A stretch of DNA of 46,363 bases, taken from assembly GCA_049680625.1 (NCBI GenBank), contig JBAUID010000233.1:1-46363 (forward strand). Direction: 5' to 3'. Shown here in pieces: positions 24,697-33,285 of this stretch (its first letter is position 1; each line of letters begins with the position of its first letter). The notes beneath the pieces were generated by a model. It was not told the DNA's origin, made no database searches, and saw only the letters and a program-made list of their open reading frames with translations. The stretch comes from JAUIAI01 sp049680625. Lineage in GTDB: Bacteria; Pseudomonadota; Gammaproteobacteria; Burkholderiales; Burkholderiaceae_E. The position numbers and the translations under genes were made by a program.

Positions 24697-26157
24697 CTAT
24701 TGGCCGTTGTCTCGGGGAAAAAAGAACGTAGATTTTTCGGTGCGAGTCACTGAAGCATTGTTCAGATCTGTAACGGTAAACCAGATCGTGTTTCGACCCG
24801 CCTCCCCCGCGCCCGCCGGAACCCGCACACGGACCGGAACCATCCGATTACTTGCTGAGCCCATCACAACCTGGCCCTCGGAGTCAATCCGGATGCCCTC
24901 CAAACCTGAAACGGCAATTCGGAACTTGCGCTCAGCCTCTTCGGAATTAATGATTTGCAGGCGATAGACATTCTCGATATCGCCATTCTTCACCTCACGA
25001 TACATCGTGCCACGGTCACGGATCACGTCCACTTTTAGTGGAATCTGTGTGAGCAAATTCCCAATTAAGGCCAGGCTGACGAGCAGCAAAATACTGGTAT
25101 AAAGCGCTACTCGCGGGCGCAGCACCCTTTTGTAAAGCTGAGCCCGATCCCATTTATTTTTCAGTCCGTTTAAAGTGTCGTATCGAATCAGGCCCGGGGT
25201 GTAGCCCATTTTTTCCATTACCTTGTCGCAGGCATCAATACATGCTGCACAGCCTATGCATTCGTATTGCTGCCCGTCCCGAATATCTATACCGGTTGGG
25301 CAGACTTGAACACACAAGCCACAATCGATGCAGTCGCCCAGGCCAAGCGTGGTCTTTGATGCGCTGCGCGCCCTTGTGCCTCTTGGATTACCGCGCGATT
25401 CATCGTAAGTAATAATCAAGGTGTCGCGGTCGAACATCACGCCTTGAAAGCGGGCATAAGGGCACATGAACTTGCAGACTTGCTCGCGCAAAAAACCCGC
25501 ATTCCCCCAGGTAGCGAACGAATAGAAAAGCAACCAGAAAAGTGCCCAGGGCCCAATAGTCAGACCAAGAATCTGCCCGGGCAGTTGACGAATAGGCTCA
25601 AAATAGCCGACGAAGGTAAAGCCGGTCCACAAGGCAACGACCAGCCACAAAAAATGCTTCATCGCCTTGATTCTAAGTTTCTTTGCCGACAACGGAGAGT
25701 TATCCAGGCGCATCCGCTTGCCGCGATCCCCTTCGACAACGCGTTCAATCCATAAGAAAATTTCGGTGTAAACCGTCTGCGGGCAAGTGTACCCACACCA
25801 TAGGCGACCTGCGACTGTCGTAAACAAAAACAACGAGAGCGCACTGACCACTAAAAGAGCGGTCAGATAAATGAAGTCCTGGGGGTAGAGCACCAGGCCA
25901 AACAGGTAAAACTTTCGTCCGACTAAATCAAACAACACCGCCTGCCGACCATTCCAGTGCAACCACGGGGTCAGATAAAAAACCAATTGTGTTAACCACA
26001 CCATGCTCCATCGCCACCTGGCAAACAAACCGGTGACAGCACGCGGATAGATTTTCCGGCGAACCTCCAGAAGCAACTGCTCCTCAGGTTGTGTCTCGTT
26101 TTTGACGTCTTGCGAGACTATCGGTATGACCCGACCGGATTTTGCAGTTTCAGCCAC
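24697..26157 (-). CDS. ccoG: cytochrome c oxidase accessory protein CcoG (FixG/RdxA)
   Basis: This 486-residue membrane-bound iron-sulfur protein has five hydrophobic spans in the first half with the conserved WCGYTCPQTVYTEIFLWIER. A ferredoxin-like pair of 4Fe-4S motifs follows (CIDCGLCVQVCPTGIDI and CIGCAACIDACDKVM), then a C-terminal Ig-like periplasmic domain. CcoG is a cupric reductase involved in copper delivery to cbb3 oxidase. It lies between ccoP and fixH on the same strand. Confidence 0.96.
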   Translation of the reverse strand: MAETAKSGRVIPIVSQDVKNETQPEEQLLLEVRRKIYPRAVTGLFARWRWSMVWLTQLVFYLTPWLHWNGRQAVLFDLVGRKFYLFGLVLYPQDFIYLTALLVVSALSLFLFTTVAGRLWCGYTCPQTVYTEIFLWIERVVEGDRGKRMRLDNSPLSAKKLRIKAMKHFLWLVVALWTGFTFVGYFEPIRQLPGQILGLTIGPWALFWLLFYSFATWGNAGFLREQVCKFMCPYARFQGVMFDRDTLIITYDESRGNPRGTRARSASKTTLGLGDCIDCGLCVQVCPTGIDIRDGQQYECIGCAACIDACDKVMEKMGYTPGLIRYDTLNGLKNKWDRAQLYKRVLRPRVALYTSILLLVSLALIGNLLTQIPLKVDVIRDRGTMYREVKNGDIENVYRLQIINSEEAERKFRIAVSGLEGIRIDSEGQVVMGSASNRMVPVRVRVPAGAGEAGRNTIWFTVTDLNNASVTRTEKSTFFFPRDNGQ

Positions 26158-26177
26158 GATTGATATCCTGTGTCAGG

Positions 26178-27113
26178 CTAATTTGTGGCTGAACCGACGG
26201 CACTCTTTGGTTGCGAGAGACTCCAGATGTAAGCGGCGAGAATATGACCCTTGCCGTCTTGCAGCAAATGACCAAACGCCGGCATTTGATTATTCAACCC
26301 ACGGGTGATTGCCTGTTTAATCGCACTGATGCCACCGCCGTAGAGCCAGATATCATCGGTCAGGTTTGGTGCCCCCACAACGGGATTACCTTTACCGTCT
26401 GAGCCATGGCAGGCAGCGCATACACCAAAAGAGTCTCGCCCCATCTGGGCCTTGAAGCTGTCATGTGTGCTGTTTGATAATGACAACACGTAGTTGGCGA
26501 CGTAAGTCACTTCTTTATCACTACCCAATGCGGCACCCATTGGTGGCATTACTGCCTGCCGGCCATTCATCATGGTTTCTAAAATGTAGTCCGGACCGCC
26601 TTTGCCCAACCAGTCACTGTCAGTGAGATTCGGGAAACCGCGCGATCCACGGGCATCCGAACCGTGGCACTGCACACAATAGGTCTGGTACAAACGTTCG
26701 CCAATGGCCACCGCTTCTGGCTCTTTAGCAACATCGGCAATTGGCATCTTCAGATACTTGTCGTAGATGGGCGCAATCGCCGCTGACACGTCGGCCACCT
26801 CTTTTTCGTACTGAGAGTTTTGTGTCCACCCAAGCTGCCCCTGGTGTGACCCAAGCCCCGGGTACAGCAGCAGATACACAACCCCAAACACGCAGGTTAT
26901 ATAGAACAAGTACAACCACCAGCGCGGCAACGGATTGTTCAACTCGGTTAAATCGTCGTCCCAGACGTGACCGGTTGTCTCTACGCTTCCGTCAGAACGT
27001 TTTGGTGCTTTCCGTGAGGCCAGGGACAATGCCAGTACAAAACACGCAGCAATCGAAACCAACGTCACAACCGCGATGTAAATACTCCATCCGTTACTCA
27101 CAAATTCGTTCAT
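26178..27113 (-). CDS. ccoP: cbb3-type cytochrome c oxidase subunit III (CcoP)
   Basis: This is a 311-residue diheme cytochrome c. There are two N-terminal hydrophobic spans (IYIAVVTLVSIAACFVLALS and WWLYLFYITCVFGVVYLLLY) and then two haem motifs, CVQCH near residue 147 and CAACH near residue 233, with Met ligands in GRQAVMPPMG and NNQMPAFG. It carries electrons from soluble cytochrome c to CcoO. Its ATG overlaps the ccoQ stop by 4 bases. Confidence 0.97.
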   Translation of the reverse strand: MNEFVSNGWSIYIAVVTLVSIAACFVLALSLASRKAPKRSDGSVETTGHVWDDDLTELNNPLPRWWLYLFYITCVFGVVYLLLYPGLGSHQGQLGWTQNSQYEKEVADVSAAIAPIYDKYLKMPIADVAKEPEAVAIGERLYQTYCVQCHGSDARGSRGFPNLTDSDWLGKGGPDYILETMMNGRQAVMPPMGAALGSDKEVTYVANYVLSLSNSTHDSFKAQMGRDSFGVCAACHGSDGKGNPVVGAPNLTDDIWLYGGGISAIKQAITRGLNNQMPAFGHLLQDGKGHILAAYIWSLSQPKSAVGSATN

Positions 27114-27304
27114 CGACTACTCCGTCTGTGCTTAGCCAGGCCTGAAACAGTTGCATCGTTCAATTCATCATCGGAAAAAGGCAAATTGGCCGCTTCTTCG
27201 TGCCGACCCGTGTTTTTCTTTGAGTAAGCCCACCAGACGATGCCCAGGAAGGCTAAAAAGCACAGCACCAAAAGAATTGTGCGTAACGTATTGACGTCCA
27301 TCAC
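27110..27304 (-). CDS. ccoQ: cbb3 oxidase subunit CcoQ
   Basis: This is a 64-residue protein with one membrane span (LRTILLVLCFLAFLGIVWWA) and a charged tail (KKNTGRHEEAANLPFSDDE), the standard CcoQ/FixQ pattern. It starts at a GTG overlapping the ccoO stop (GTGA), with an ATG as second codon. It stabilises the CcoNOP core. Confidence 0.94.
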   Translation of the reverse strand: MMDVNTLRTILLVLCFLAFLGIVWWAYSKKNTGRHEEAANLPFSDDELNDATVSGLAKHRRSSR

Positions 27305-27915
27305 TTAACTCCCTTGATAGCACTACCCAGTACTTGCAAATACGCGATCAGTGCATCCATTTCGGTTTTTCCCCGAACTTGATCAGCGGCATTTCTTATC
27401 TCTTCGTCAGTGTATGGATGCCCGAGGGTACGCAAACGGCTCATCTTCGTCGCAATGATTTCGGAATCGACAGCAGCATCAGCCAACCAGGGATAGGCCG
27501 GCATATTTGACTCCGGCACCAAATCGCGCGGATTCATCAAATGCACCCGATGCCATTCGTCGTTATAGCGGCCACCCACGCGGTGCAGGTCTGGCCCGGT
27601 CCGTTTACTCCCCCATTGAAACGGTCGGTCGTATACGTATTCACCGGCAACTGAATACCGACCGTAACGCTCGGTTTCTGCCCGAAACGGGCGGATCATT
27701 TGCGAATGACAGTTATAACAACCTTCACGAATGTAAACATCCCGCCCACTCAGTTGTAGCGCCGTATATGGCTTCAACCCGGGCACTGGTTCAGTCATTG
27801 ATTTCTGAAAAAACAACGGCACTATCTCTACCAGGCCACCGATAGAGATCACGACAACAATGCCAATGATCATCAGGCCAATATTCTTTTCAAACAATGC
27901 GTGCGATAACTTCAT
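27301..27915 (-). CDS. ccoO: cbb3-type cytochrome c oxidase subunit II (CcoO)
   Basis: This is a 204-residue monohaem cytochrome c with a single N-terminal anchor (IGLMIIGIVVVISIGGLVEI). It shows haem motif CYNCH within REGCYNCHSQMIRPFRAETE and an axial Met in PESNMPAYPWL. All are CcoO hallmarks. It lies 22 bases after ccoN. Confidence 0.97.
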   Translation of the reverse strand: MKLSHALFEKNIGLMIIGIVVVISIGGLVEIVPLFFQKSMTEPVPGLKPYTALQLSGRDVYIREGCYNCHSQMIRPFRAETERYGRYSVAGEYVYDRPFQWGSKRTGPDLHRVGGRYNDEWHRVHLMNPRDLVPESNMPAYPWLADAAVDSEIIATKMSRLRTLGHPYTDEEIRNAADQVRGKTEMDALIAYLQVLGSAIKGVK

Positions 27916-27937
27916 GATGTCCCTTTGTGTTCCGCGA

Positions 27938-29398
27938 TTAGGCGTGAGCAGGTTTTACAACCGATATAGAAGCGCTGACCGGCCGCCCTTCCCGGATTGT
28001 CATTACCATGTTCCAGCACATCAAAATGACCCCGCACAGATACAGCAGACCTCCGGCGAATCGGATCACGTAATAAGGGAATGTAGCTTTAACACTTTCA
28101 ACAAAGGCGTAGGTCAGCGTACCGTCAGGATTAGTTGCACGCCACATCAAGCCTTGCATGACCCCGGCTATCCACATAGCCGCGATGTACGCAACAATGC
28201 CCAGGGTTGCCATCCAGAAATGAATTTCTATTGCACGCACGCTGTACATTGATTGGCGGCCGTACAAGCGCGGTAACAAGTAGTAGATTGAACCCAACGA
28301 AATCATCCCAACCCATCCCAGCGCGCCAGAATGGACGTGTCCGATAGTCCAGTCGGTATAGTGTGAAAGCGCGTTGACAGTTTTTATTGACATCATCGGC
28401 CCTTCAAACGTCGACATACCGTAGAACGACAGCGAAACAATCAGAAACTTGAGAACTGGATCTGTTCTCAGTTTGTCCCAGGCACCGCTCAACGTCATGA
28501 TGCCGTTAATCATTCCGCCCCACGAAGGTGCCAGCAGAATCAGGGAGAACACCATGCCAACCGACTGCGCCCAATCAGGCAATGCGGTGTAATGAAGGTG
28601 GTGGGGCCCTGCCCACATATAGGTAAATATCAACGCCCAGAAATGCACAATTGATAACCGGTATGAATACACCGGTCGGCCGACTTGTTTTGGAACAAAG
28701 TAGTACATCATTCCAAGGAAACCCGCCGTAAGGAAAAAGCCAACCGCATTGTGACCGTACCACCACTGAATCATGGCGTCCTGCACGCCAGCGTACGCTG
28801 AATAAGACTTGGTCAGACTCACCGGGATCGCTGCGCTGTTGACAATGTGCAGTACCGCAACGGTCAGGATAAATGCCCCATAGAACCAGTTCGCAACATA
28901 AATATGAGTTGTTTTCCGTTTAACGATTGTGCCGAAGAACACCAGTGCGTAGGCAACCCAGACAGCGGCAATCAGGATATCAATTGGCCACTCTAGTTCT
29001 GCGTACTCTTTACTCTGTGTAATGCCCATCGGAAGCGTAATGGCAGCCAGCACGATGACAAGCATCCATCCCCAAAAGGTGAATGGCACAAGCCACCCAC
29101 CCCATAGCCTGGCCTGGCAGGTACGCTGTACAACATAGTACGAACTTGCAAACAGCGCGCTGCCGCCGAAGGCAAAAATCACGGCGTTTGTATGCAGAGG
29201 CCGCAGCCGTCCGTAGCTAAGCCAGGAAACGCCGTGGGTAATGTCTGGCCAGGCAAGTTGGGCGGCAATAAACACCCCAACCAACATACCGACAATTCCC
29301 CAGACCACAGTCATAATCGAAAATTGGCGAACAACGTCATAGTTGTAGATTTCGTTTGTCTCAACAGACGAGGATGTGGTGTCAGCTGGCATAGTCAA
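27938..29398 (-). CDS. ccoN: cbb3-type cytochrome c oxidase subunit I (CcoN)
   Basis: This is the 486-residue catalytic subunit with about twelve membrane spans, holding haem b, haem b3 and CuB. Histidine ligands are visible in RLRPLHTNAVIFAFG, QWWYGHNAVGFFLTAGFLG, AGPHHLHYTALPDW and TIGHVHSGALGW. It reduces oxygen to water with high affinity and pumps protons. The gene has its own Fnr-type promoter upstream. No classical ribosome site precedes the ATG. Confidence 0.97.
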   Translation of the reverse strand: MTMPADTTSSSVETNEIYNYDVVRQFSIMTVVWGIVGMLVGVFIAAQLAWPDITHGVSWLSYGRLRPLHTNAVIFAFGGSALFASSYYVVQRTCQARLWGGWLVPFTFWGWMLVIVLAAITLPMGITQSKEYAELEWPIDILIAAVWVAYALVFFGTIVKRKTTHIYVANWFYGAFILTVAVLHIVNSAAIPVSLTKSYSAYAGVQDAMIQWWYGHNAVGFFLTAGFLGMMYYFVPKQVGRPVYSYRLSIVHFWALIFTYMWAGPHHLHYTALPDWAQSVGMVFSLILLAPSWGGMINGIMTLSGAWDKLRTDPVLKFLIVSLSFYGMSTFEGPMMSIKTVNALSHYTDWTIGHVHSGALGWVGMISLGSIYYLLPRLYGRQSMYSVRAIEIHFWMATLGIVAYIAAMWIAGVMQGLMWRATNPDGTLTYAFVESVKATFPYYVIRFAGGLLYLCGVILMCWNMVMTIREGRPVSASISVVKPAHA

Positions 29399-29421
29399 TG
29401 ATCCGATCAGAAGTACTGAAT

Positions 29422-29463
29422 AGTCTACGAAGCGGTGTCAACCCAGTTGCTGATCTAGATCAA
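29422..29463 (-). promoter_or_regulatory. class II FNR-type promoter of ccoN
   Basis: On the minus strand a box TTGAT-CTAG-ATCAG (29450-29463, one mismatch from TTGAT-N4-ATCAA) is followed after exactly 22 bases by TAGACT (29422-29427, four of six -10 matches). That is the spacing of FNR-activated promoters with the box centred at -41.5. It predicts a transcript start near 29415, about 17 bases before the ccoN ATG. The Fnr encoded about 5 kb away is the likely activator. Confidence 0.8.
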
Positions 29464-29494
29464 TAGTTGCCGATATTGATTGCCTGACTGAGGC

Positions 29495-29695
29495 TTATGC
29501 GCCAGCGGGCTTCTGAGTTTTCGGGTTGACGGGGGCATCATTGTGTGGCGCCGAAGAATCGTCATCCATCAGAATGCTATAACCCTGCCCTTCGACATCA
29601 TCGAACTGGCCGCTGCGGCTCATTCGAATAAAGATCCACAGCGCGACACCGAATGCCAGCAAAGAGAGTGGAATCAATAAAAACAATGCTTCCAT
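29495..29695 (-). CDS. ccoS: cbb3 oxidase maturation protein CcoS
   Basis: This is a 66-residue protein from ATG 29695. One membrane span (EALFLLIPLSLLAFGVALWI) is followed by the family motif SGQFDDVEGQGYSILMDDD and a polar tail. CcoS is needed for cofactor insertion into CcoN. It starts 7 bases after the ccoI stop; an earlier in-frame start would overlap ccoI and is rejected. Confidence 0.95.
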   Translation of the reverse strand: MEALFLLIPLSLLAFGVALWIFIRMSRSGQFDDVEGQGYSILMDDDSSAPHNDAPVNPKTQKPAGA

Positions 29696-29702
29696 TAGGT
29701 GA

Positions 29703-32384
29703 TCAACCCGGTTTGAACTGCAGTGAAGCCCGACCAGCGACAGGGACGGTGTTCGTCTCTTGAGATGATCCGGACAGCCGCGTGGCATTGATCACAACGA
29801 TCAGCGAGCTACAGGCCATACCAATGGCAGCCTGCCAGGGAGCAACGGCGCCGGTTGCCGCAAGGGGCACCGCAAGCAGGTTATAACCTGCGGCCCATAG
29901 AAGGTTTTGACGAATCACCCACATTGTTTGCCGGCCTTTGATCAATAACAGTCGAACCGGATCTGGTCGATTGGCCATGCAAACGATATCAGCTATGGTT
30001 TTTGCCAGTTGGCTCGCAGACCCGATGGCAACCGAGACATCAGCTATCCCCAGAACAGGCGCATCATTCAGGCCGTCGCCGACCATCAATACCACCTTAC
30101 CTTGCCGCTGCAGGTTTTTGACGTAGTTCACTTTGCTGCCTGGCGTGGCCTGGGCCGAGATTGCTTCGATTCCAAGAGTTTTGCCAACATCTTCAACGAC
30201 GCTCTGGCGATCGCCTGACAGCAAATGAACAGATAAATCCATTTGGCGCAGCGAGGTGACAAGAGGCGCAGCTTCGTCCCGAACCACGTCGGAGAACGTC
30301 AGTCTCGCCAAAACAACGGCAGGTCGTGCAGACCCAACCTCGGATTGTTCGATAAGCCGATCTGGTAGCTGGCCGCCTGCTGGCGGGGTACTCCGATAAG
30401 CGACAAAGACCTCTGTGAGTTCGGCCTGACTGTCTTCGGACCGGCGTCGCCAGCTGCCCGCAAGTCGTTCGCTGATTTCGCACCAGTCAGCCGAACCAAC
30501 CATGATCTCGTGCCATCGGCCTTGCTCGTCCGCCATCCGGACCTTAAAACCATAGCCAACCCGTGATACAACCGAGCGCGGTGTTGTTCCAGGCCATCGA
30601 CGGTGAGTTTTGCTCAACCGATTCAATATCTGAATCAAAGGATCTGAATTTGGCAAGCCCGCTAACGCCTGACAAGCACGCTTCAGCGCCCTGGCAACGG
30701 GGTGACCAGACTGAGCCAGTACTTGTGCGGCAACCGCAATTGCGTCATCCCGGCTAATTGCGTCGTCGGCGGTAACACCAACAAGCTGGAGCTCGCCTTT
30801 TGTCAGCGTACCCGTCTTATCGAACACCACATCGGTTACCTTGGCCAGGGTTGGCAGCGCATGACCCTTGGCAATCAGAACCCGATCGCGCAATAAGCTG
30901 TCGGTTGCCGCTGTTAATGCCGCAGGTGTGGCAAGCGACAATGCACATGGACAGGAAATCACCAGAACCGCGATAGCAATTTCAGCCGCACGGCCGGGAT
31001 CAACCTGATACCAATAGAGAAAAACCGCCGCAGCCACGACAATCAGCGCCAGCACGAAACGGCTGGCGAACTGGTCAGCCAACTGCAGCAGCGGCGGCTT
31101 TTCAGACAGGCCCCGGTTAGCCATGGACTGGATCACCGAGTAGGTGCTCTGATTCAGAACCTTGTCGACCCGCAGTCCGATCTGTCCGCCGCAAAGCAAC
31201 GCGCCACCCGGAATGAAGTTGCCCGGGCCGACATTGACCGGATCACTTTCGCCCGAAACAATGGATTGATCAACCGCACTGTGTCCGCTAATGACGGTAC
31301 CATCCACCGGAATTCGGTCACCTTCCGACACCACAATGACATTACCAACCTTTAAGCGGGCTGCCGGAACCCGTGTGCTCGACTGAAGATTTTCTTCATC
31401 AGTCACCAGGCTCGCCATATCAGGCATGCTAATGTCAATGGCCCGAATCGCCCGGCTTGCATTTCGCCGAACAGACCATTCGATATACCGCGCACCGGTC
31501 AGCAAGAATATGAACATTGCGATCGAGTCAAAATACACTTCACCAGACGCCGTGAAGGTACTGAACATACTGGCACCGAAGGCCAACAGAATGACAAAAG
31601 CGATTGGGACATCCATCCCAACGTTTCGATTCTGCAAATTGCGCCAGGCATTTTCGAGGTAAGGCAAGCCACTATAAAAGACAACTGGCACCGAAAGCAC
31701 CGCGCTCGCCCAGCGAAAAAGCTGCTCATACGAAGCCTCAATCAACTGATCTCCCGCCAGATACGCGGGTAGCGCGAACATCATCGACTGCATCATGACC
31801 AGCCCCGCGACAAACAAGCGCTGCAAATACCGCCGGCCTTCCAATACAGCGTGTTGCTCTCGCTGAGCAGTTTCAAGTGGTGCACCCGGGTAGCCCAACT
31901 CGGCCAATCGTTTTAGTACATGCGACAAACGGACGGTTTTCGAATCGTACTGAACCTGAATTCGCTCAGAAGCAAGGTTAACCCGCACATCTGAGACACC
32001 AGGCACTGCGCCCAAGGCAGACTCGATCAGCCAGACGCAGGCCCCACATCTCAAGCCGTCAACGGCAATAGAGACTGAGCTTAGTGCATCAGTGTCGGTG
32101 TCAATAGACCCGGACGATGGCGCTTGCACACAATACCGGGCCTGCAGCTCCGGTTCATCATAGACGGACCAGGGTGGCAGATTTGCCGGCCGTTCGAGCC
32201 GCCCCGTCACCGCCGGTTCTGATCGGAATCGATAGTAGCCGGACAATCCGGCGTCCTGAATCGTCTGGGCAACCGCGCGGCACCCGGCACAACAGACGTC
32301 GTATTGCCGGCCGTTATGCTCGATCTGCCAACGCCCCGGATCAGTCACGGGTAGCTGACAATGAAAACAAAAAGCGTCTGACAT
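29703..32384 (-). CDS. ccoI: copper-exporting P1B-type ATPase CcoI (FixI)
   Basis: This 893-residue inner-membrane copper ATPase feeds copper to the cbb3 oxidase. The N-terminus has a Cys-rich metal-binding segment (CFHCQLPV and CCAGCRA), then an HMA domain with GLRCGACVWLIES. Eight membrane spans follow, with the ion motif SCPCALS. The phosphorylation motif DKTGTLT, an ATP-binding domain and the hinge GDGLNDAPVL complete it. The N-terminal CxxC-CCxxC domain before the HMA is characteristic of FixI/CcoI rather than CopA. The length is on the large side because of an extended nucleotide-binding region (HRRWPGTTPRSVVSRVGYGF). Confidence 0.96.
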   Translation of the reverse strand: MSDAFCFHCQLPVTDPGRWQIEHNGRQYDVCCAGCRAVAQTIQDAGLSGYYRFRSEPAVTGRLERPANLPPWSVYDEPELQARYCVQAPSSGSIDTDTDALSSVSIAVDGLRCGACVWLIESALGAVPGVSDVRVNLASERIQVQYDSKTVRLSHVLKRLAELGYPGAPLETAQREQHAVLEGRRYLQRLFVAGLVMMQSMMFALPAYLAGDQLIEASYEQLFRWASAVLSVPVVFYSGLPYLENAWRNLQNRNVGMDVPIAFVILLAFGASMFSTFTASGEVYFDSIAMFIFLLTGARYIEWSVRRNASRAIRAIDISMPDMASLVTDEENLQSSTRVPAARLKVGNVIVVSEGDRIPVDGTVISGHSAVDQSIVSGESDPVNVGPGNFIPGGALLCGGQIGLRVDKVLNQSTYSVIQSMANRGLSEKPPLLQLADQFASRFVLALIVVAAAVFLYWYQVDPGRAAEIAIAVLVISCPCALSLATPAALTAATDSLLRDRVLIAKGHALPTLAKVTDVVFDKTGTLTKGELQLVGVTADDAISRDDAIAVAAQVLAQSGHPVARALKRACQALAGLPNSDPLIQILNRLSKTHRRWPGTTPRSVVSRVGYGFKVRMADEQGRWHEIMVGSADWCEISERLAGSWRRRSEDSQAELTEVFVAYRSTPPAGGQLPDRLIEQSEVGSARPAVVLARLTFSDVVRDEAAPLVTSLRQMDLSVHLLSGDRQSVVEDVGKTLGIEAISAQATPGSKVNYVKNLQRQGKVVLMVGDGLNDAPVLGIADVSVAIGSASQLAKTIADIVCMANRPDPVRLLLIKGRQTMWVIRQNLLWAAGYNLLAVPLAATGAVAPWQAAIGMACSSLIVVINATRLSGSSQETNTVPVAGRASLQFKPG

Positions 32385-32407
32385 TATCTTGTCCGAATGC
32401 CCGGCGG

Positions 32408-33283
32408 TCAGGCCGGTAGCGGCAATGCACGCCCCATCGAAACCACATCACTGATATGGCCCAGACGCAGCAACATCAGCACACCGTAAGCGACTATCGC
32501 GCCACCGACGATTTGCCGAAGCCTTCGCGAACGCTGGAGCGAGGTGAGATAGTTTGCGAATCCACCAATCAACAAGAGGTTTGGTACGGTACCTAACCCA
32601 AACATTAGCATTATCGACGCCCCGGTAATCAGATCAGCGCTGGCCAATGCCATCAGCAAAACGGTGTAAACCATGCCACACGGCAGCAGGCCCCAAATAG
32701 CCCCTGCCCCGACCAAGTGCAGACTCCCCCCGGTATGTCGCAGTGATCGGGCAGCCGTGGGCTGCAAAAAACGCCACAGTACCCGCCCCACAACTTCCGA
32801 AGCGTCGGCAATGACTCGCCAGCCGAGCAGGTATAAGCCAACAATGATCAACGATGCCGCCATCAAGCCCAGGCTGATCACTTGAACTGGTAGCCAGGTA
32901 GCCGACTGCCAAAGGCCGGTACCCAAGGCACCAGCCACCGCACCAAGCACGGTATATGACATCACGCGTCCGGTGCTATAAGCCATGTGTGGCTTTAGCC
33001 GACCCAGTACTTTAGTAGCGCCGGAATCGGGCAATTCGACGGCGGGGTCGCGCATGATGACAGAGTCATTGTTTGTCACTGCAATCGGAATAACCCGGAA
33101 GAGCCCCGGAGTCACTTTGTCTGCTTGGGTTGCTTGGGTTGCTTCGGTTGCTTTGGTTACTGTGTTCGCTTTGCTTGCCTGCAACGCACTTAAGCTCGCC
33201 GCAACCGGCCCGCACATAGCTGCGCAATGCACCCCGCCAAGCAGTCCCGCCATCAAGGCCGAGAAAAGCGTCATCTCAGGCAT
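32408..33283 (-). CDS. SafE/UreH-type membrane protein (TauE/SafE superfamily) of the cbb3 cluster
   Basis: This is a 291-residue inner-membrane protein with about six spans. The first span carries GGVHCAAMCGP, the signature of the SafE-like family linked to cbb3 oxidase biogenesis, and a second GAIWGLLPCGMVYTVLLMAL lies in the second half. The Cys residues in these motifs may bind copper or another metal, by inference. Between the first and second spans is an unusual polar insert with ATE-ATQ-ATQ tripeptides (residues 44-55). It starts 2 bases after the hemN stop, so it is co-translated with hemN. Sulfite export, implied by the family name, is not supported by the context. Confidence 0.88.
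   Translation of the reverse strand: MPEMTLFSALMAGLLGGVHCAAMCGPVAASLSALQASKANTVTKATEATQATQADKVTPGLFRVIPIAVTNNDSVIMRDPAVELPDSGATKVLGRLKPHMAYSTGRVMSYTVLGAVAGALGTGLWQSATWLPVQVISLGLMAASLIIVGLYLLGWRVIADASEVVGRVLWRFLQPTAARSLRHTGGSLHLVGAGAIWGLLPCGMVYTVLLMALASADLITGASIMLMFGLGTVPNLLLIGGFANYLTSLQRSRRLRQIVGGAIVAYGVLMLLRLGHISDVVSMGRALPLPA
33123..33158. repeat. four tandem 9-bp units inside the SafE-like gene
   Basis: The plus-strand units are GCTTGGGTT, GCTTGGGTT, GCTTCGGTT and GCTTTGGTT. On the coding (minus) strand they encode the ATK/ATE/ATQ/ATQ tripeptide run. Because the period is a multiple of three, copy-number change would lengthen or shorten the loop without a frameshift. Confidence 0.85.
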
Positions 33284-33285
33284 GG

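Noticed and set aside
24554..24967. 137-residue plus-strand frame across fixH and ccoG
   Set aside because: It is antisense to two well-supported genes and has no family features.
32408..33283. Sulfite exporter function for the SafE-like gene
   Set aside because: The family name suggests it, but the GGVHCAAMCGP motif and the position between hemN and ccoI point to oxidase biogenesis instead.
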